Shown piece after piece: positions 8,561-16,761 of a stretch of 21,009 bases of DNA. Both the position numbers and the translations under genes were made by a program. A model generated the notes under the pieces. The model saw only the letters and a program-made list of their open reading frames with translations, had not been told where the DNA came from and made no database searches. The stretch spans positions 1-21,009 of the forward strand of contig MZNV01001325.1 of NCBI GenBank assembly GCA_002081555.1, in the 5' to 3' direction. Position 1 is the stretch's first letter; the number at the start of each line of letters is the position of its first letter. This stretch comes from Protostelium mycophagum (Eukaryota; Evosea; Variosea; Protosteliida; Protosteliaceae).

Positions 8561-9492
8561 TCATGGATTTCTGATAAACTTGGACCTGCGTCTCTTGTTG
8601 GTAAACCAGTCGATCTGAAATTGCTTAAACTTGATAAATAAACTAATACTTACAACTTGTTTTAAATTTATACCACATTTATGCATTAACTCTAATTTTT
8701 CTTTGTCTGTTAGATAAGGATGGTGAATATGCTGATTATGTTATAAATTCTCTATTTGTATTATTCATCACCTCTTCATACCACCTATTTAATATCTGAC
8801 ATATTCTTGGTTCGAAATTCTTTCTATGTTTAACCCTCTTTTTATGTGAATTTTTGGACACCTCTGGAAGGGAAGGAACGGGCAATAAGTATTCTCTCAA
8901 CTTGGTTTTGCATTCTTCATACTAAAAGAATCAGTAAAAATTGAGATGTATCAAATCTACCAATATAGTGTTAGTTTGAAGCGATTTGTATGCACTTTCC
9001 AGCAATGGCTCACATTTTTTATCTATTATCTGTATATTAGAACAATATATGCATTTGTATGTACCTCTTTCAATTTAGCATTGTTCAACGTATAGACTTC
9101 ATTTAATTTTTCAACAGATTTGATATACCTATGATAAATCAGATCTCAAATGTAAAGTATTCTTACGCGTCCATGGGAAAGAGTTCATCAGACGAATATT
9201 GGTTTGTTTCCAATGTAAACATCAGAATTTGTGCATGTTGCTTGAATTCATCATTGTGACTCATATTGAAAATTGTTGGTTCCTATTAAAGTCAATTTAG
9301 TTTCTTTTGATAGTAGTAATCACTTTTGGAATGCCAGTGATCATCGGAAGCATATCTATTCTCTTGGGCCTCTATTGTTGTTAAAAATCATTAAATTAAC
9401 TTAATTACCATATTGCGTGATAGATAAATGTTTGTTAATGCTATCCAAAAGAGAGGTGGAAAAGGTCTAAACATGTTTTGACTTGCGCTCAT
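8561..9492 (-). CDS. TALE-class homeodomain transcription factor, eight exons
   Basis: Eight exons (9409-9492, 9324-9371, 9167-9282, 9065-9128, 8961-9029, 8772-8921, 8654-8731, 8561-8614) and seven introns of 35-41 nt join without a phase error, giving 220 residues. Residues about 154-216 are a homeodomain: basic KKRVKHRKNF, helix 1 (ICQILNRWYEE), the loop HIHHPYLTDKEK with the extra residues and Pro-Tyr of the three-amino-acid-loop-extension class, helix 2 (KLELMHKCG) and the recognition helix LKQVIDWFTNKRRR. W48, F49, N51 and R53 are kept; position 50 is Thr where TALE proteins usually have Ile. The N-terminal 150 residues may be a divergent MEINOX-like helical partner domain. TALE proteins act in the nucleus as heterodimers and control sexual or developmental switches in algae and fungi; the role here is unknown. 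Confidence 0.93.
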
Positions 9493-9534
9493 CCAAGTTG
9501 TTATCTTTATGTCAAGACAAGCAGAAAATCGTGA

Positions 9535-9551
9535 TGACATGACAATGACAT
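9535..9551. promoter_or_regulatory. Triple TGACA(T/A) cluster before the homeobox gene
   Basis: TGACAT (9535-9540), TGACAA (9540-9545) and TGACAT (9546-9551) overlap or abut in the same orientation, 43-59 bases before the leftward ATG at 9492. TGAC is the known core for TALE homeodomains, so self-regulation by the adjacent gene is an attractive inference. It is the densest cluster seen in the window. Confidence 0.5.
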
Positions 9552-9658
9552 TTGTGAACCCCGATTTTAAGATATCATAATAATATATTTTTTTTGAAAT
9601 AGACGATTAAAATGATCATTTATTATATTTCAATATGCAGTGATATCATAAATATATG

Positions 9659-9858
9659 CTTCAGGCTTCTATGGATAAATTTGAATTGCAGGTATAAAAG
9701 AATCTAGTGTAATCTGTTCCATTATATTACCAATTGATTATCTCTTTTTCTGTTTTCAAGAGAACTTCTTTTAATCCAGTAGTCGATATAAGGCATGTTG
9801 TATTATCTTCTATATAATCTTGATTGAAGTCTTTGATGTATCTCTTTATGAAGTTCAT
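9659..9858 (-). CDS. Small unknown gene, 3' end unresolved
   Basis: ATG 9858 opens an exon (9731-9858) coding MNFIKRYIKDFNQDYIEDN and about 23 more residues, ending EKEIINW at a GTAATA donor. The 3' exon is unclear. The only acceptor before 9640 that avoids an immediate stop is at 9659, implying a 72-nt intron and a four-residue tail. A coding-looking stretch downstream (QITLDSFIPAIQIYP) belongs to another frame and may be a lost or alternative exon. No family is recognised. The start is preceded by a TGACAT at 9904-9909. Confidence 0.4.
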
Positions 9859-9903
9859 TTCTGAATAAAAGATTTCAATAGATCAACATTACAAGTATCA
9901 AAA

Positions 9904-9909
9904 ATGTCA
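9904..9909. promoter_or_regulatory. TGACAT element (minus strand)
   Basis: ATGTCA on the plus strand, so TGACAT on the minus strand, 46 bases before the leftward ATG at 9858. The orientation is opposite to the copies before the homeobox gene. Confidence 0.3.
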
Positions 9910-9947
9910 CATCAAAAAATGTCTAATAATTTATTTCAATCTATCTT

Positions 9948-10263
9948 TTATAAAAAGGGTTTATAATTTTTTATTCTATTAGATCCCTAAATTTTAAAAG
10001 ATATTCCAAACTTACTCCTCTTAATTGATGTGTCAATTTATCTTTTTCTATTCTCTATAATTCCCAAGACTCTTTGTTACTTAGTTGTTTTTTATCAATT
10101 GATTTATTGATTGAAACATTGTCTTCAATTCTATTCAATTTTTTTGGAAATATATCAATAAAATTAGAAGGTGTGCTGATGATCACAGCTGGTGGAAATT
10201 CTATAAAATTGTGAATATTCAATATAATAATCAAAAAATACCATCAACGTGTAATGTATGCAT
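9948..10263 (-). CDS. Small spliced gene, 70 residues, unknown
   Basis: Exons 10242-10263, 10081-10200, 10016-10047 and 9948-9986 join across introns of 41, 33 and 29 nt with consistent phases. The product starts MHTLHVDEFPPAVIISTPSN, continues FIDIFPKKLNRIEDN and ends in a basic tail. The unspliced sequence has stops in every frame, and the splice donors (GTATTT, GTAACA, GTAAGT) are plausible. The 29-nt intron is among the shortest in the window. No family is recognised; the high Lys/Asn content suggests a mostly disordered or nucleic-acid-associated protein. Confidence 0.5.
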
Positions 10264-10323
10264 CGGTTTAAAGATAAAATAAATGGAGTAAACTAAACAA
10301 GCGCAATATATAATGAGAATTTA

Positions 10324-11926
10324 TTATATTCTCTGTCTTTTGTTTTGATCTATTCTGTTGATGAATGTCTCCATTTCTTTGGCATTAGACTTGTAGCTCA
10401 AAGTCTTCTCAACGATGTAACTTCTGAATAAATTAATCATACTGTTGACAGTCTCTTCAAGTCTGATGTTTGTATTGTCTTGTCTCTTAAATCCACAGAG
10501 TAGACTCTTGGATGTCCTCTCTAAACATGAGAATTTATCCTTGTAAGTTTGAATTTCCCTGTTGAGATTTTGAATTTCACGGTTTCTGTTGGATAATTCA
10601 ATTTTGATGAGCTCTAAAGTTCCTTCTAATTCCGTTTCTTCAACCGAGCGCTTTTTTGTCACCTTTATTACTTATCAGCAATCATTATATGATATAAAAC
10701 TTACCTTGTCTTCAACTGGTTTAATCTTGTTGAAATCTGACATGGTATCCTCGAATTCTATCAATTTTGGTTTTTCTTTAGTAGGCTCTGAAGATTTCTG
10801 AGTACTTCTCGGAGAAAGTATGATTCTAGTGTGCTGAACTCTTTTGGTAGTTTCACCGTTGGATTCAGTGTGTACTCTAGCAGCACTATTGTCTTTGGAG
10901 CTTTCCTTAGCAACACCAGATTTCTTCTTCTTCGGCTTTTCTTCAGACTTGTCCTTTGCTGTTTTCTTGATTGACGACTTGGCAGATTTTTCTGTTCCCT
11001 TTGTTGTTGTCTTTGTGGTGTTGGGATTTGCCTTGGGAGTCTTAGTAGTTGCAGTTTTTACGGTCTTGGAAGGTGGCATCGCTTTGGGCTCTGGTACCTT
11101 AAAATTCTCTGTACTGTTTGGCTCATTTTTATCCACAGAGACTTCTATTGCTTTTGTCTCTGTTGATTTGATATTTTTCTCTCGTTCAGATTCATGATCC
11201 TGAAGAGGCGATGTCCTAGCTATCTCCGAATGTATCTTTTTGGCTTCCATGGTAGATTTTGTTGGTGCCTCATCAACAATGACTTGAGCTATTTTGACTG
11301 GGGCGGTGTCGACTTCTTTGTCAATGGTATGATTATTCTCACTTCCGAAATCTTTTTCTTCGTTGTTGTCGCTGTTGCTGCTGTCACTATCGCTGCTGTT
11401 GCTGCTGTCACTGCTGTCACTGTCTTTCTCGGCAGTTTCTACGTAATCTGTATCTTTTCCAACTTGAAATTTGGCTGTGCTCATATTGATGTTGAATCTG
11501 TTGGCCGTATCTTTGATTACCAAAGATGAGAAAGGATTCATACTCAAAGCTGCAAAGATCTTTGACCAGATAGCTTTGGGCGCCATATTGCGTATTTTAT
11601 TGATGTGGTAGCCAGTGTAATTGTAATCAAAATCTGCGACTTCTCTATCCAATGAATTTACACCAAAGAACGATACAATGTGTTCATTGATCCTCAGAGT
11701 CTCAAGAAGCTCATAATTGTATTGGATAAATCGAGGCGAAGAAATAGAAGCTTGGATGTAAACCTTATAATATGAGAAATAATTAACAAGAATTAAGACT
11801 TACATCAGGTTTGCTCGAGTATGACGCTAAGTCTAAAACAGTGACAATGAACTGTGGAGTCTCGTTAATGCCCACACTCTTCCTTTCAATAAATCCTATA
11901 AAAATTGCTCTGGCTCTTCTTGTCAT
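10324..11926 (-). CDS. 506-residue protein: globular head, acidic Ser run, Lys/Thr linker, coiled coil
   Basis: Three exons (11804-11926, 10705-11763, 10324-10662) join through phase-0 introns of 40 nt (11764-11803) and 42 nt (10663-10704), both with GTAAGT donors. Residues 1 to about 145 look globular (MTRRARAIFIGFIERKSVG, VYIQASISSPRFIQYNYELL, SFFGVN), with a beta-rich pattern that could be an OB-like fold. About 30 residues of Ser/Asp/Asn/Glu follow, then roughly 180 residues of Lys/Thr/Pro/Ser-rich sequence with KKKKS and KTATTKTPK-type patches. The last 110 residues form a likely coiled coil (IELSNRNREIQNLNREIQTY). The layout suits a chromatin, telomere or DNA-repair scaffold, but no family is recognised. 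Base composition is richer in G+C than its neighbours, from the Ser/Thr/Lys repeats. Confidence 0.85.
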
Positions 11927-11967
11927 TGTTTTTCAAAATATGATGTTCATCAAATCAAAACATGCAA

Positions 11968-11984
11968 TGACATGAAGTTGACAT
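11968..11984. promoter_or_regulatory. Paired TGACAT in a 68-bp divergent promoter
   Basis: TGACAT occurs at 11968-11973 and 11979-11984 between two divergent genes whose starts are at 11926 (left) and 11995 (right). The pair lies 42-58 bases before the left gene and 11-27 bases before the right one, so one element may serve both. Confidence 0.45.
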
Positions 11985-11994
11985 TTGTCTCAAC

Positions 11995-12293
11995 ATGTCT
12001 TCATTGCAAATTCAACATTTCAAAATTCTGTCAAGAACATGTCTGTCACAGTATGGCGCTCGATTCATTCATCTTTCAAAATCACTTGATCAACATGAAC
12101 CAAAACTCTCAGAGGAGAATTCCAGAGGTAGGACTAATATACAAAAATAAACTTAGAAGTAGAACAGGAAATTGCAAAGAGCAAAAATAGTAGATTTCAA
12201 CAACGAAGAATATTTAATCTTCAAGAGGAACGTCAAGAATGGTCAAAATCCAAAAATCGCAATGCTCATGAAACGTTAGGAAAATATCGATAA
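11995..12293 (+). CDS. Small protein with mitochondrial-like leader, 89 residues
   Basis: Exon 11995-12127 joins exon 12157-12293 across a 29-nt intron (12128-12156) in phase 1. The product begins MSSLQIQHFKILSRTCLSQY and continues GARFIHLSKS. It has no acidic residue in the first 30, and spaced Arg/Lys and hydroxylated residues, as in matrix-targeting presequences. The mature part is charged and helical (EVEQEIAKSKNSRFQQRRIF, LQEERQEW). Two other frames are also open in this exon, and an alternative 35-nt intron would give a different C-terminus from ATG 12054, so the choice rests on the leader, the spacing and the intron phase. No family is recognised. If correct, the host has mitochondria and this is a cellular gene. 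Confidence 0.55.
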
Positions 12294-12361
12294 AATTTTA
12301 TATTTTTCAGTTTATTGGATATTTTTGTGATAAAAGTCCACAATGTTTGCTGTATAAATTG

Positions 12362-12871
12362 TTATTTATGAATCCAGTAAAGACCTCCATATGATATCAA
12401 TATTTCTTCTCCGGCTTTGATATTCTTTGTGGCAACAATTTTCACAGTTTTTGCCTTTTGATTGATAGAAAATCTGCTATTATTTGCTTTACCAGTTAAA
12501 TGAGCACTATTTATATAACGTCCAAGACAAGAATTTGTTGCGCCTCTGTTAATTATGTGATTATTATCCAACTCTAAAGCATAATAAAAATCCCTTCCTT
12601 CTTCTTGGTATTGATCAAATTCTGATCTACTCATCATTATTCCATCGTAATCAGTTATAACATCCCCTTTTCTGAAAACTATATTTGAATCATCTTTTTG
12701 GACTGCAAATAAACCTAATCCTGAAATACTCAAAGGTCTTACTTCCAGCCCTAATAATTTTGTATGTAATTCACAAGTTTTTCCAACAGATGTCTGAAAT
12801 TGACATTGTTCTCCAGCATTTAAACGAGCTATACATTGAGAAGTCACCTTTCTGGAATCATTGGACTTCAT
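12362..12871 (-). CDS. SET-domain protein with N-terminal Cys/His motif
   Basis: A single exon codes 169 residues. Residues 13-36 hold Cys13, Cys23, Cys33 and His36 (QCIARLNAGEQC, KTCELH), a compact putative zinc motif that I know mainly from giant-virus proteins. The SET fold follows: RPLSISGLGLFAVQ (about 45-58), the cofactor and knot region NSCLGRYINSAH (about 112-123), NSRFSIN, and the C-terminal GEEILISYGGLYW. SET enzymes transfer methyl groups from S-adenosylmethionine to lysines, most often in histones. No post-SET Cys cluster is present. The short, intron-free form resembles viral SET proteins; the conserved Asn-His of many SET enzymes appears here as YINSA. Target unknown. Confidence 0.88.
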   Translation of the reverse strand: MKSNDSRKVTSQCIARLNAGEQCQFQTSVGKTCELHTKLLGLEVRPLSISGLGLFAVQKDDSNIVFRKGDVITDYDGIMMSRSEFDQYQEEGRDFYYALELDNNHIINRGATNSCLGRYINSAHLTGKANNSRFSINQKAKTVKIVATKNIKAGEEILISYGGLYWIHK

Positions 12872-12887
12872 TTTTCTTTAAAAAAAA

Positions 12888-12893
12888 TGACAT
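12888..12893. promoter_or_regulatory. TGACAT element before the SET gene
   Basis: A single copy lies 17 bases before the leftward ATG at 12871, closer to the start than in other genes, next to an A-rich run. Confidence 0.3.
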
Positions 12894-13146
12894 TGTTATT
12901 AATAGTTAATTTACGCAAATAAAAAAAATGTCTACCAAATAAATATCTTATGAATATAATTATTTATTTTTGAAAAATATCTGGGATTTTAAAGATGTTC
13001 CAATTATGCTCTTATCAAAATAACAATCAAATTGTCCTTGTATGTCATCATTTTGATGTTTTGATGTGTATTCATTTTTATAATAACATTCATGATATAA
13101 ATTATATTACAGAGCACCCAAAATGATTTGATTAGAAAAAAATTGC
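12894..13146. other. AT-rich intergenic stretch with a possible short exon
   Basis: No complete gene is seen. On the minus strand, about 12975-13105 has an open frame without a start codon that reads protein-like (YHECYYKNEYTSKHQNDD, then FDCYFDKSIIGT). It could be the last exon of a small leftward gene or chance. The remainder should hold the promoter of the rightward gene at 13147. Confidence 0.3.
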
Positions 13147-13542
13147 ATGAAAGAATACCAATTACATGGAAGATGTTTCAGAAATACATTGGATGAATAT
13201 ATGATATTAAGGGAAACAGAAAAGATTTTTATCACCAAAGCATCGTTTAGATACAAATTAAAAGATACGTTGTTATTAAATAACGTATTGAAATTAGAGC
13301 TTGAGAATCACAATAGCATAAAAGTACCGAAAATCAAATCTCTCAGAAAGTGCTTTGGAAATTTCGATGAATTTACTGAATGGATAATATGGATTGTTCC
13401 TAATATCAACAAAACTGAAAAGCCAATCTTCATTTCGACAAAATTTAAAATGATGAATGAGAAGATATACATTTGCATGATGAGATCACAAAAATACTCA
13501 AGAACACAAATAAAGCACAATGGATTCACTTTCGGTAATTAA
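13147..13542 (+). CDS. Unknown protein, 131 residues
   Basis: A single exon from ATG 13147 codes a basic, mixed helical/beta protein (MKEYQLHGRCFRNTLDEYMI, then FTEWIIWIVPNINKTEKPIF and FTFGN at the end). No domain is recognised. It has no introns, membrane segment or repeats. The start is the first in-frame Met; an open stretch in another frame lies just upstream (QNDLIRKKLHERIP), so an upstream exon is possible. Confidence 0.55.
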   Translation: MKEYQLHGRCFRNTLDEYMILRETEKIFITKASFRYKLKDTLLLNNVLKLELENHNSIKVPKIKSLRKCFGNFDEFTEWIIWIVPNINKTEKPIFISTKFKMMNEKIYICMMRSQKYSRTQIKHNGFTFGN

Positions 13543-13621
13543 ACCAGATTATCGTCACTTATCGATCACAGATGAATTGGAGAGTCAACTTTTTGATTCT
13601 ATACCTTTATTGTCTAATTGA
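13520..13621 (+). CDS. Short overlapping frame, 33 residues; perhaps a 3' exon
   Basis: ATG 13520 overlaps the end of the preceding gene in another frame and codes MDSLSVIKPDYRHLSITDEL plus 13 residues to TGA 13619-13621. Its composition is more protein-like than expected by chance. It may be a tiny separate protein, or the true C-terminus of the preceding gene reached by splicing I could not find. Confidence 0.25.
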   Translation: MDSLSVIKPDYRHLSITDELESQLFDSIPLLSN

Positions 13622-13815
13622 AGTATCTATTGTTAAATAAATTAGAAAGACGTCAAAATATATAGTTCACTAATGCTTTACAAATATGATTTAACTCATA
13701 AATACCTTGAAGTATATTAAAATAAAGATGAGAATCGTTAACATGAACTCGTGTCAAGCAGAAAAAAAATTCAATTATAATAATGATAATAAATACTGAA
13801 TTATGACATAATAAG

Positions 13816-14441
13816 ATGAATGTGAAAGACTTGTATGAGTTACAAAAAAAAGTGAAAATATAGTAAAGAGAGCAAAAATTGCAATATCCGAAAAATTAAA
13901 AAATATCAAATATGAAAATTATATATTTTGGTTAGAGAGTCATGAATCTACTAAATTTCTTGCAGAATGGATTCAACAGAACCATATGAAATTATATGGA
14001 ATAAGTAGAGAAGATTATGATCAAGAAATCAATAATACATTTCAAAATTGCAGATATCCAGAGATCTTTTATATAGAAAATGACAATTTCAGAATCAGTG
14101 TTTCGAGTACAAATCGTTTTAAAAGTTTTGTCTGGAATTTGCCAGGACATAAAGTTGTGATGAAAAACCAAACTGTGGCTGATTATAAATTCAGCAAAGA
14201 TGTAATTAAGTCATTTGTTGACAGTTTGATTGGGGAACTAATCAATACGATGAGTTTGTCTCTCATTTTACGCTCATTGGTAATCTTTATAGCGATAAGA
14301 GACGACTACTTGGTTTGTGACAAGACTTTATTCAAAACACAGATGCAAGAAAACTCCGACGACAATGAATACATAAAAAATATATTGAAAAGTGATGTAT
14401 ATATGGTGGGAATTATTCAGGGTACATATCCTGATCATTGA
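13816..14441 (+). CDS. Unknown protein, about 193 residues
   Basis: The main exon (13869-14441) is open from RAKIAISEKLKNIKYENYIF onward. A two-codon first exon at ATG 13816 joins it across a 47-nt intron (13822-13868) in phase 0; a start at ATG 13986 (MKLYGISRED) would be a shorter alternative. Features include ESHESTKFLAEWIQQ, NRFKSFVWNLPGHK and a hydrophobic helix MSLSLILRSLVIFIAIRDD. No family is recognised. The frame stays open for 16 codons after the TGA at 14439-14441 (HLVREELTSLKM onward), so read-through or a recently gained stop is possible. Confidence 0.55.
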
Positions 14442-14892
14442 CATTTAGTAAGAGAAGAATTGACTTCATTGAAAATGAACAGTGAAAGTTTCAAATAAAA
14501 TAATCATCTCTTCATGTTGACTTCTAATATTCATAAAATCATTTATCATGTCAACCAAATGACAGGTTTAATTATTAGAGTTGAAGATTAGATTACTTAT
14601 GAAGATGTATTTATATTTATTATTGATTCATGTATAATCTAAAATTACAGACTTTGATTATGAAGGATACACTTTGATGAAGACTATTAAGTGAAAATTA
14701 TGTCAAAATTATATTGATCTAATAAATCAACTTATTCTCAAAGAAAAGGACATTTATGGAAAGTAAAACTGCAAAATATTCCCCAATAAGATCCTTTTTT
14801 GTTGACATTATCTATAACATTCGAGAATAGCAGACTTTGTTTTTTAAATTATAATAAATATCAAATTTTTTTTGAGGAATTTATTGTCAAAG
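14442..14892. other. 450-base stretch without a clear gene
   Basis: AT-rich sequence with scattered short open frames. About 14650-14767 looks weakly coding on the plus strand (DFDYEGYTLMKTIK, then NQLILKEKDIYGK after a stop). ATGTCA and TGACAG occur near 14549-14565. It may hold a degraded gene plus the promoter of the ankyrin-like gene. I cannot support a model. Confidence 0.35.
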
Positions 14893-15675
14893 ATGAAGAT
14901 ATTTGATTTCATAACTGAAGATATGATATATCCAATATTTGATAATGCAACAAAGGCTACACAATATTGCATGGCGCAAACTTGCGTCAAATTAAGACAT
15001 TATGCTGAAAAGAACAACAATTTATGGAAAAAATTCCAGATAATGGACAAATGTCTCAAAAATGATTACATGGATATTATATTACTGGAACATAAAAATA
15101 GTTGTGAATACAGATCAAAATCAAGACCAACTTTGTGTATGAAAGCAATATTCTATGGGAGATTTGAATTCGTCATCTGGGCAAGTAGTATGGGTTATGA
15201 TTTATTAGTACAATGCTGCAGATTTTATAAAACAAAGAACAAATTCCACAATTGTCATCACACAAAAATCATAGTCAACAAAGCAGCAGAATGCAATAAC
15301 GTAGATTTTTTGAAATACTTGAAATCGAAATGCGTGCGTTGGGGAACAACTGTTATAAATATAGCTGTAGAGAAAGGGCATGTAGAATTATTATCTTGGG
15401 AATTGAAACACACAAATCATTTGCCATCAAAAAATGCATTAATAGAAGCTTTGAGGAAAGGTCACATAGAGATATTCAAAAACATACAAAAAAAATATGT
15501 CAATATACATTTGGATTGCTCGCAAGCTGTGGCCGGAAATAATTTAGATTTAACAAGTCATCTATACTTAATGGGATGTAAATGGACTCAAGAATGTGAA
15601 GATATAGCATTAAAAAACAATTACGTTGATATAATAAGTTGGTATAAAAAATTCAAAATAATAAAAAGTAAATGA
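14893..15675 (+). CDS. F-box/ankyrin-like repeat protein of giant-virus type
   Basis: ATG 14893 gives 260 residues in one exon. The first 60 residues (FITEDMIYPIFDNATKATQY, then CVKLRHYAEKNNNLWKKF) recall an F-box helix set. Repeats of roughly 25-30 residues follow in the 'AA..GHVE.L.YL...GC.W' style: AAECNNVDFLKYLKSKCVRW, AVEKGHVELLSWELKHTN, ALRKGHIEIFKNIQKKY, AVAGNNLDLTSHLYLMGCKW, ALKNNYVDIISWYKKFK. This is the degenerate ankyrin form abundant in Pandora-, Marseille- and Mimi-like viruses and in their hosts. Such proteins are thought to be adaptors that bring substrates to SCF ubiquitin ligases. It has no intron, in contrast to its neighbours. Confidence 0.85.
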   Translation: MKIFDFITEDMIYPIFDNATKATQYCMAQTCVKLRHYAEKNNNLWKKFQIMDKCLKNDYMDIILLEHKNSCEYRSKSRPTLCMKAIFYGRFEFVIWASSMGYDLLVQCCRFYKTKNKFHNCHHTKIIVNKAAECNNVDFLKYLKSKCVRWGTTVINIAVEKGHVELLSWELKHTNHLPSKNALIEALRKGHIEIFKNIQKKYVNIHLDCSQAVAGNNLDLTSHLYLMGCKWTQECEDIALKNNYVDIISWYKKFKIIKSK

Positions 15676-15726
15676 AATTACGAGTTTTTGTTCAGAGAAC
15701 AATCTGTCAACTTAGTGGAACCTTCG

Positions 15727-15737
15727 TGACATGACAT
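15727..15737. promoter_or_regulatory. Overlapping TGACAT pair in a convergent 3' region
   Basis: Two copies (15727-15732, 15732-15737) share one base between two convergent stop codons (15675 and 15786). This position does not fit a promoter role and is a useful counter-example when judging the motif. Confidence 0.3.
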
Positions 15738-15785
15738 CATTGTTTGTCGTTTTTTCTAAAAATTTAATCAACTATCACAAAGTTT

Positions 15786-16557
15786 TTATTGTCTAGGAAC
15801 GACACCAAAGACACTCAATATCATGTTGAGAGATTCCTTAGGTACTATAGTTCGATCAATCAGTATTGCAACTAATCCGGTGCTCAAGTCGGGATAATCT
15901 TCTAGTGAAGTGAGAATCCGCTTATGCAACTCATTTCTTGGGTGAACTGATTCTTTCAAAGACACTTCCACTGGTTCTTTCAAAGGCACTTCTACTGGTT
16001 CTTTTACAGAGGCAACAGAGTCCTTAATACTCGAATCGTTCCAGGAACTTCTCTCTTCAGAAATTCCTGAATAGCAAATGTCGCAAGCTGTAAACATGAA
16101 TAATTATTTATAGTATATAAACTCATGTCTACTGTGAAAATCAATATTGGGATATTTCATCTCCTGGTCACATTTCTTGCATACAACTCTAACAATGTCT
16201 ATCTCTCTACGAACAGAGGTCAAAGATGTGCGAGAAGCTCCGCAGTCTGGAGTATGGCATTTAGCACAAGCCTTGTTCTTTGTTTTGGAGTAACAGGGTT
16301 TGCAATAGATCACTCCACATCTCTTTCTGACCGGTTTAAAAGCGATCTTGGTACATATGGGGCACGTGATGTTTTCGTGAGAATCTTCATTGATTTCAAA
16401 CTTATCGTATATCTGCTGCGATTAGATGATCAATAACATTCAAAATTACCTGGTCCGCAGAAAGAATGATTTTCCCTTTTTTTGAATCCATAGTTCTGCT
16501 TCCAGCAGGTCTTCCTCTGCATCTGATGAATAATTGGTTTTCGTTGTTATCTTCCAT
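15786..16557 (-). CDS. RING/TRAF-like zinc protein with AT-hook, paralogue of 3391-4233
   Basis: Three exons (16450-16557, 16133-16400, 15786-16087) join through introns of 49 nt (16401-16449, phase 0) and 45 nt (16088-16132, phase 1), giving 225 residues. Residues 11-20 are FIRCRGRPAG, an AT-hook-like RGRP core that could hold the minor groove of AT-rich DNA. The zinc core follows: NITCPICTKIAFKPV, GVIYCKPCYSK, ACAKCHTPDC, VVCKKCDQEM and TCDICYSG. After this come a short Pro/Glu repeat (KEPVEVPLKEPVEVSLKE) and a helical end (DLSTGLVAILIDRTIVPKES). Both introns match intron positions in the 3.4-kb paralogue. Likely a nuclear DNA-linked ubiquitin ligase or adaptor; enzymatic activity is inferred. 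Confidence 0.88.
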
Positions 16558-16595
16558 GCTGTTTGAAATTATGAAAAATGTTCACGCAATATGCA

Positions 16596-16641
16596 TGACA
16601 TAAGATCTATGACACAATGAAATGTGCATGACATCTGTCAA
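16596..16641. promoter_or_regulatory. TGACA cluster before the RING/AT-hook gene
   Basis: TGACAT at 16596-16601 and 16629-16634, TGACAC at 16610-16615 and TGTCA at 16637-16641 lie 39-84 bases before the leftward ATG at 16557. Spacing between copies is irregular. Confidence 0.45.
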
Positions 16642-16761
16642 TTTAAGAAAACACTTCTAAATAGAAAATCGATTAATTTTATAAAAATAACACTAATTAA
16701 AACATCCATGTTTATTTATAAAATTCATCATAATTTTCATAATGAAATATAGATGTATGAT

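Noticed and set aside
9600-10200. Possible ciliate-type code with TAA/TAG read as Gln
   Set aside because: Coding-looking stretches interrupted by TAG/TAA here are explained by tiny introns, and the well-supported genes use CAA/CAG for Gln and end in TAA as well as TGA.
10844-11529. Two hydrophobic plus-strand frames opposite the 506-residue gene
   Set aside because: They mirror the Ser/Lys/Thr-rich coding strand (Val/Phe/Leu complements) and have no motifs.
12054-12190. Alternative reading of the 12-kb gene from ATG 12054 with a 35-nt intron
   Set aside because: It is phase-consistent, but the other frame has an earlier start, a mitochondrial-like leader and a clean 29-nt intron; kept only as an alternative.
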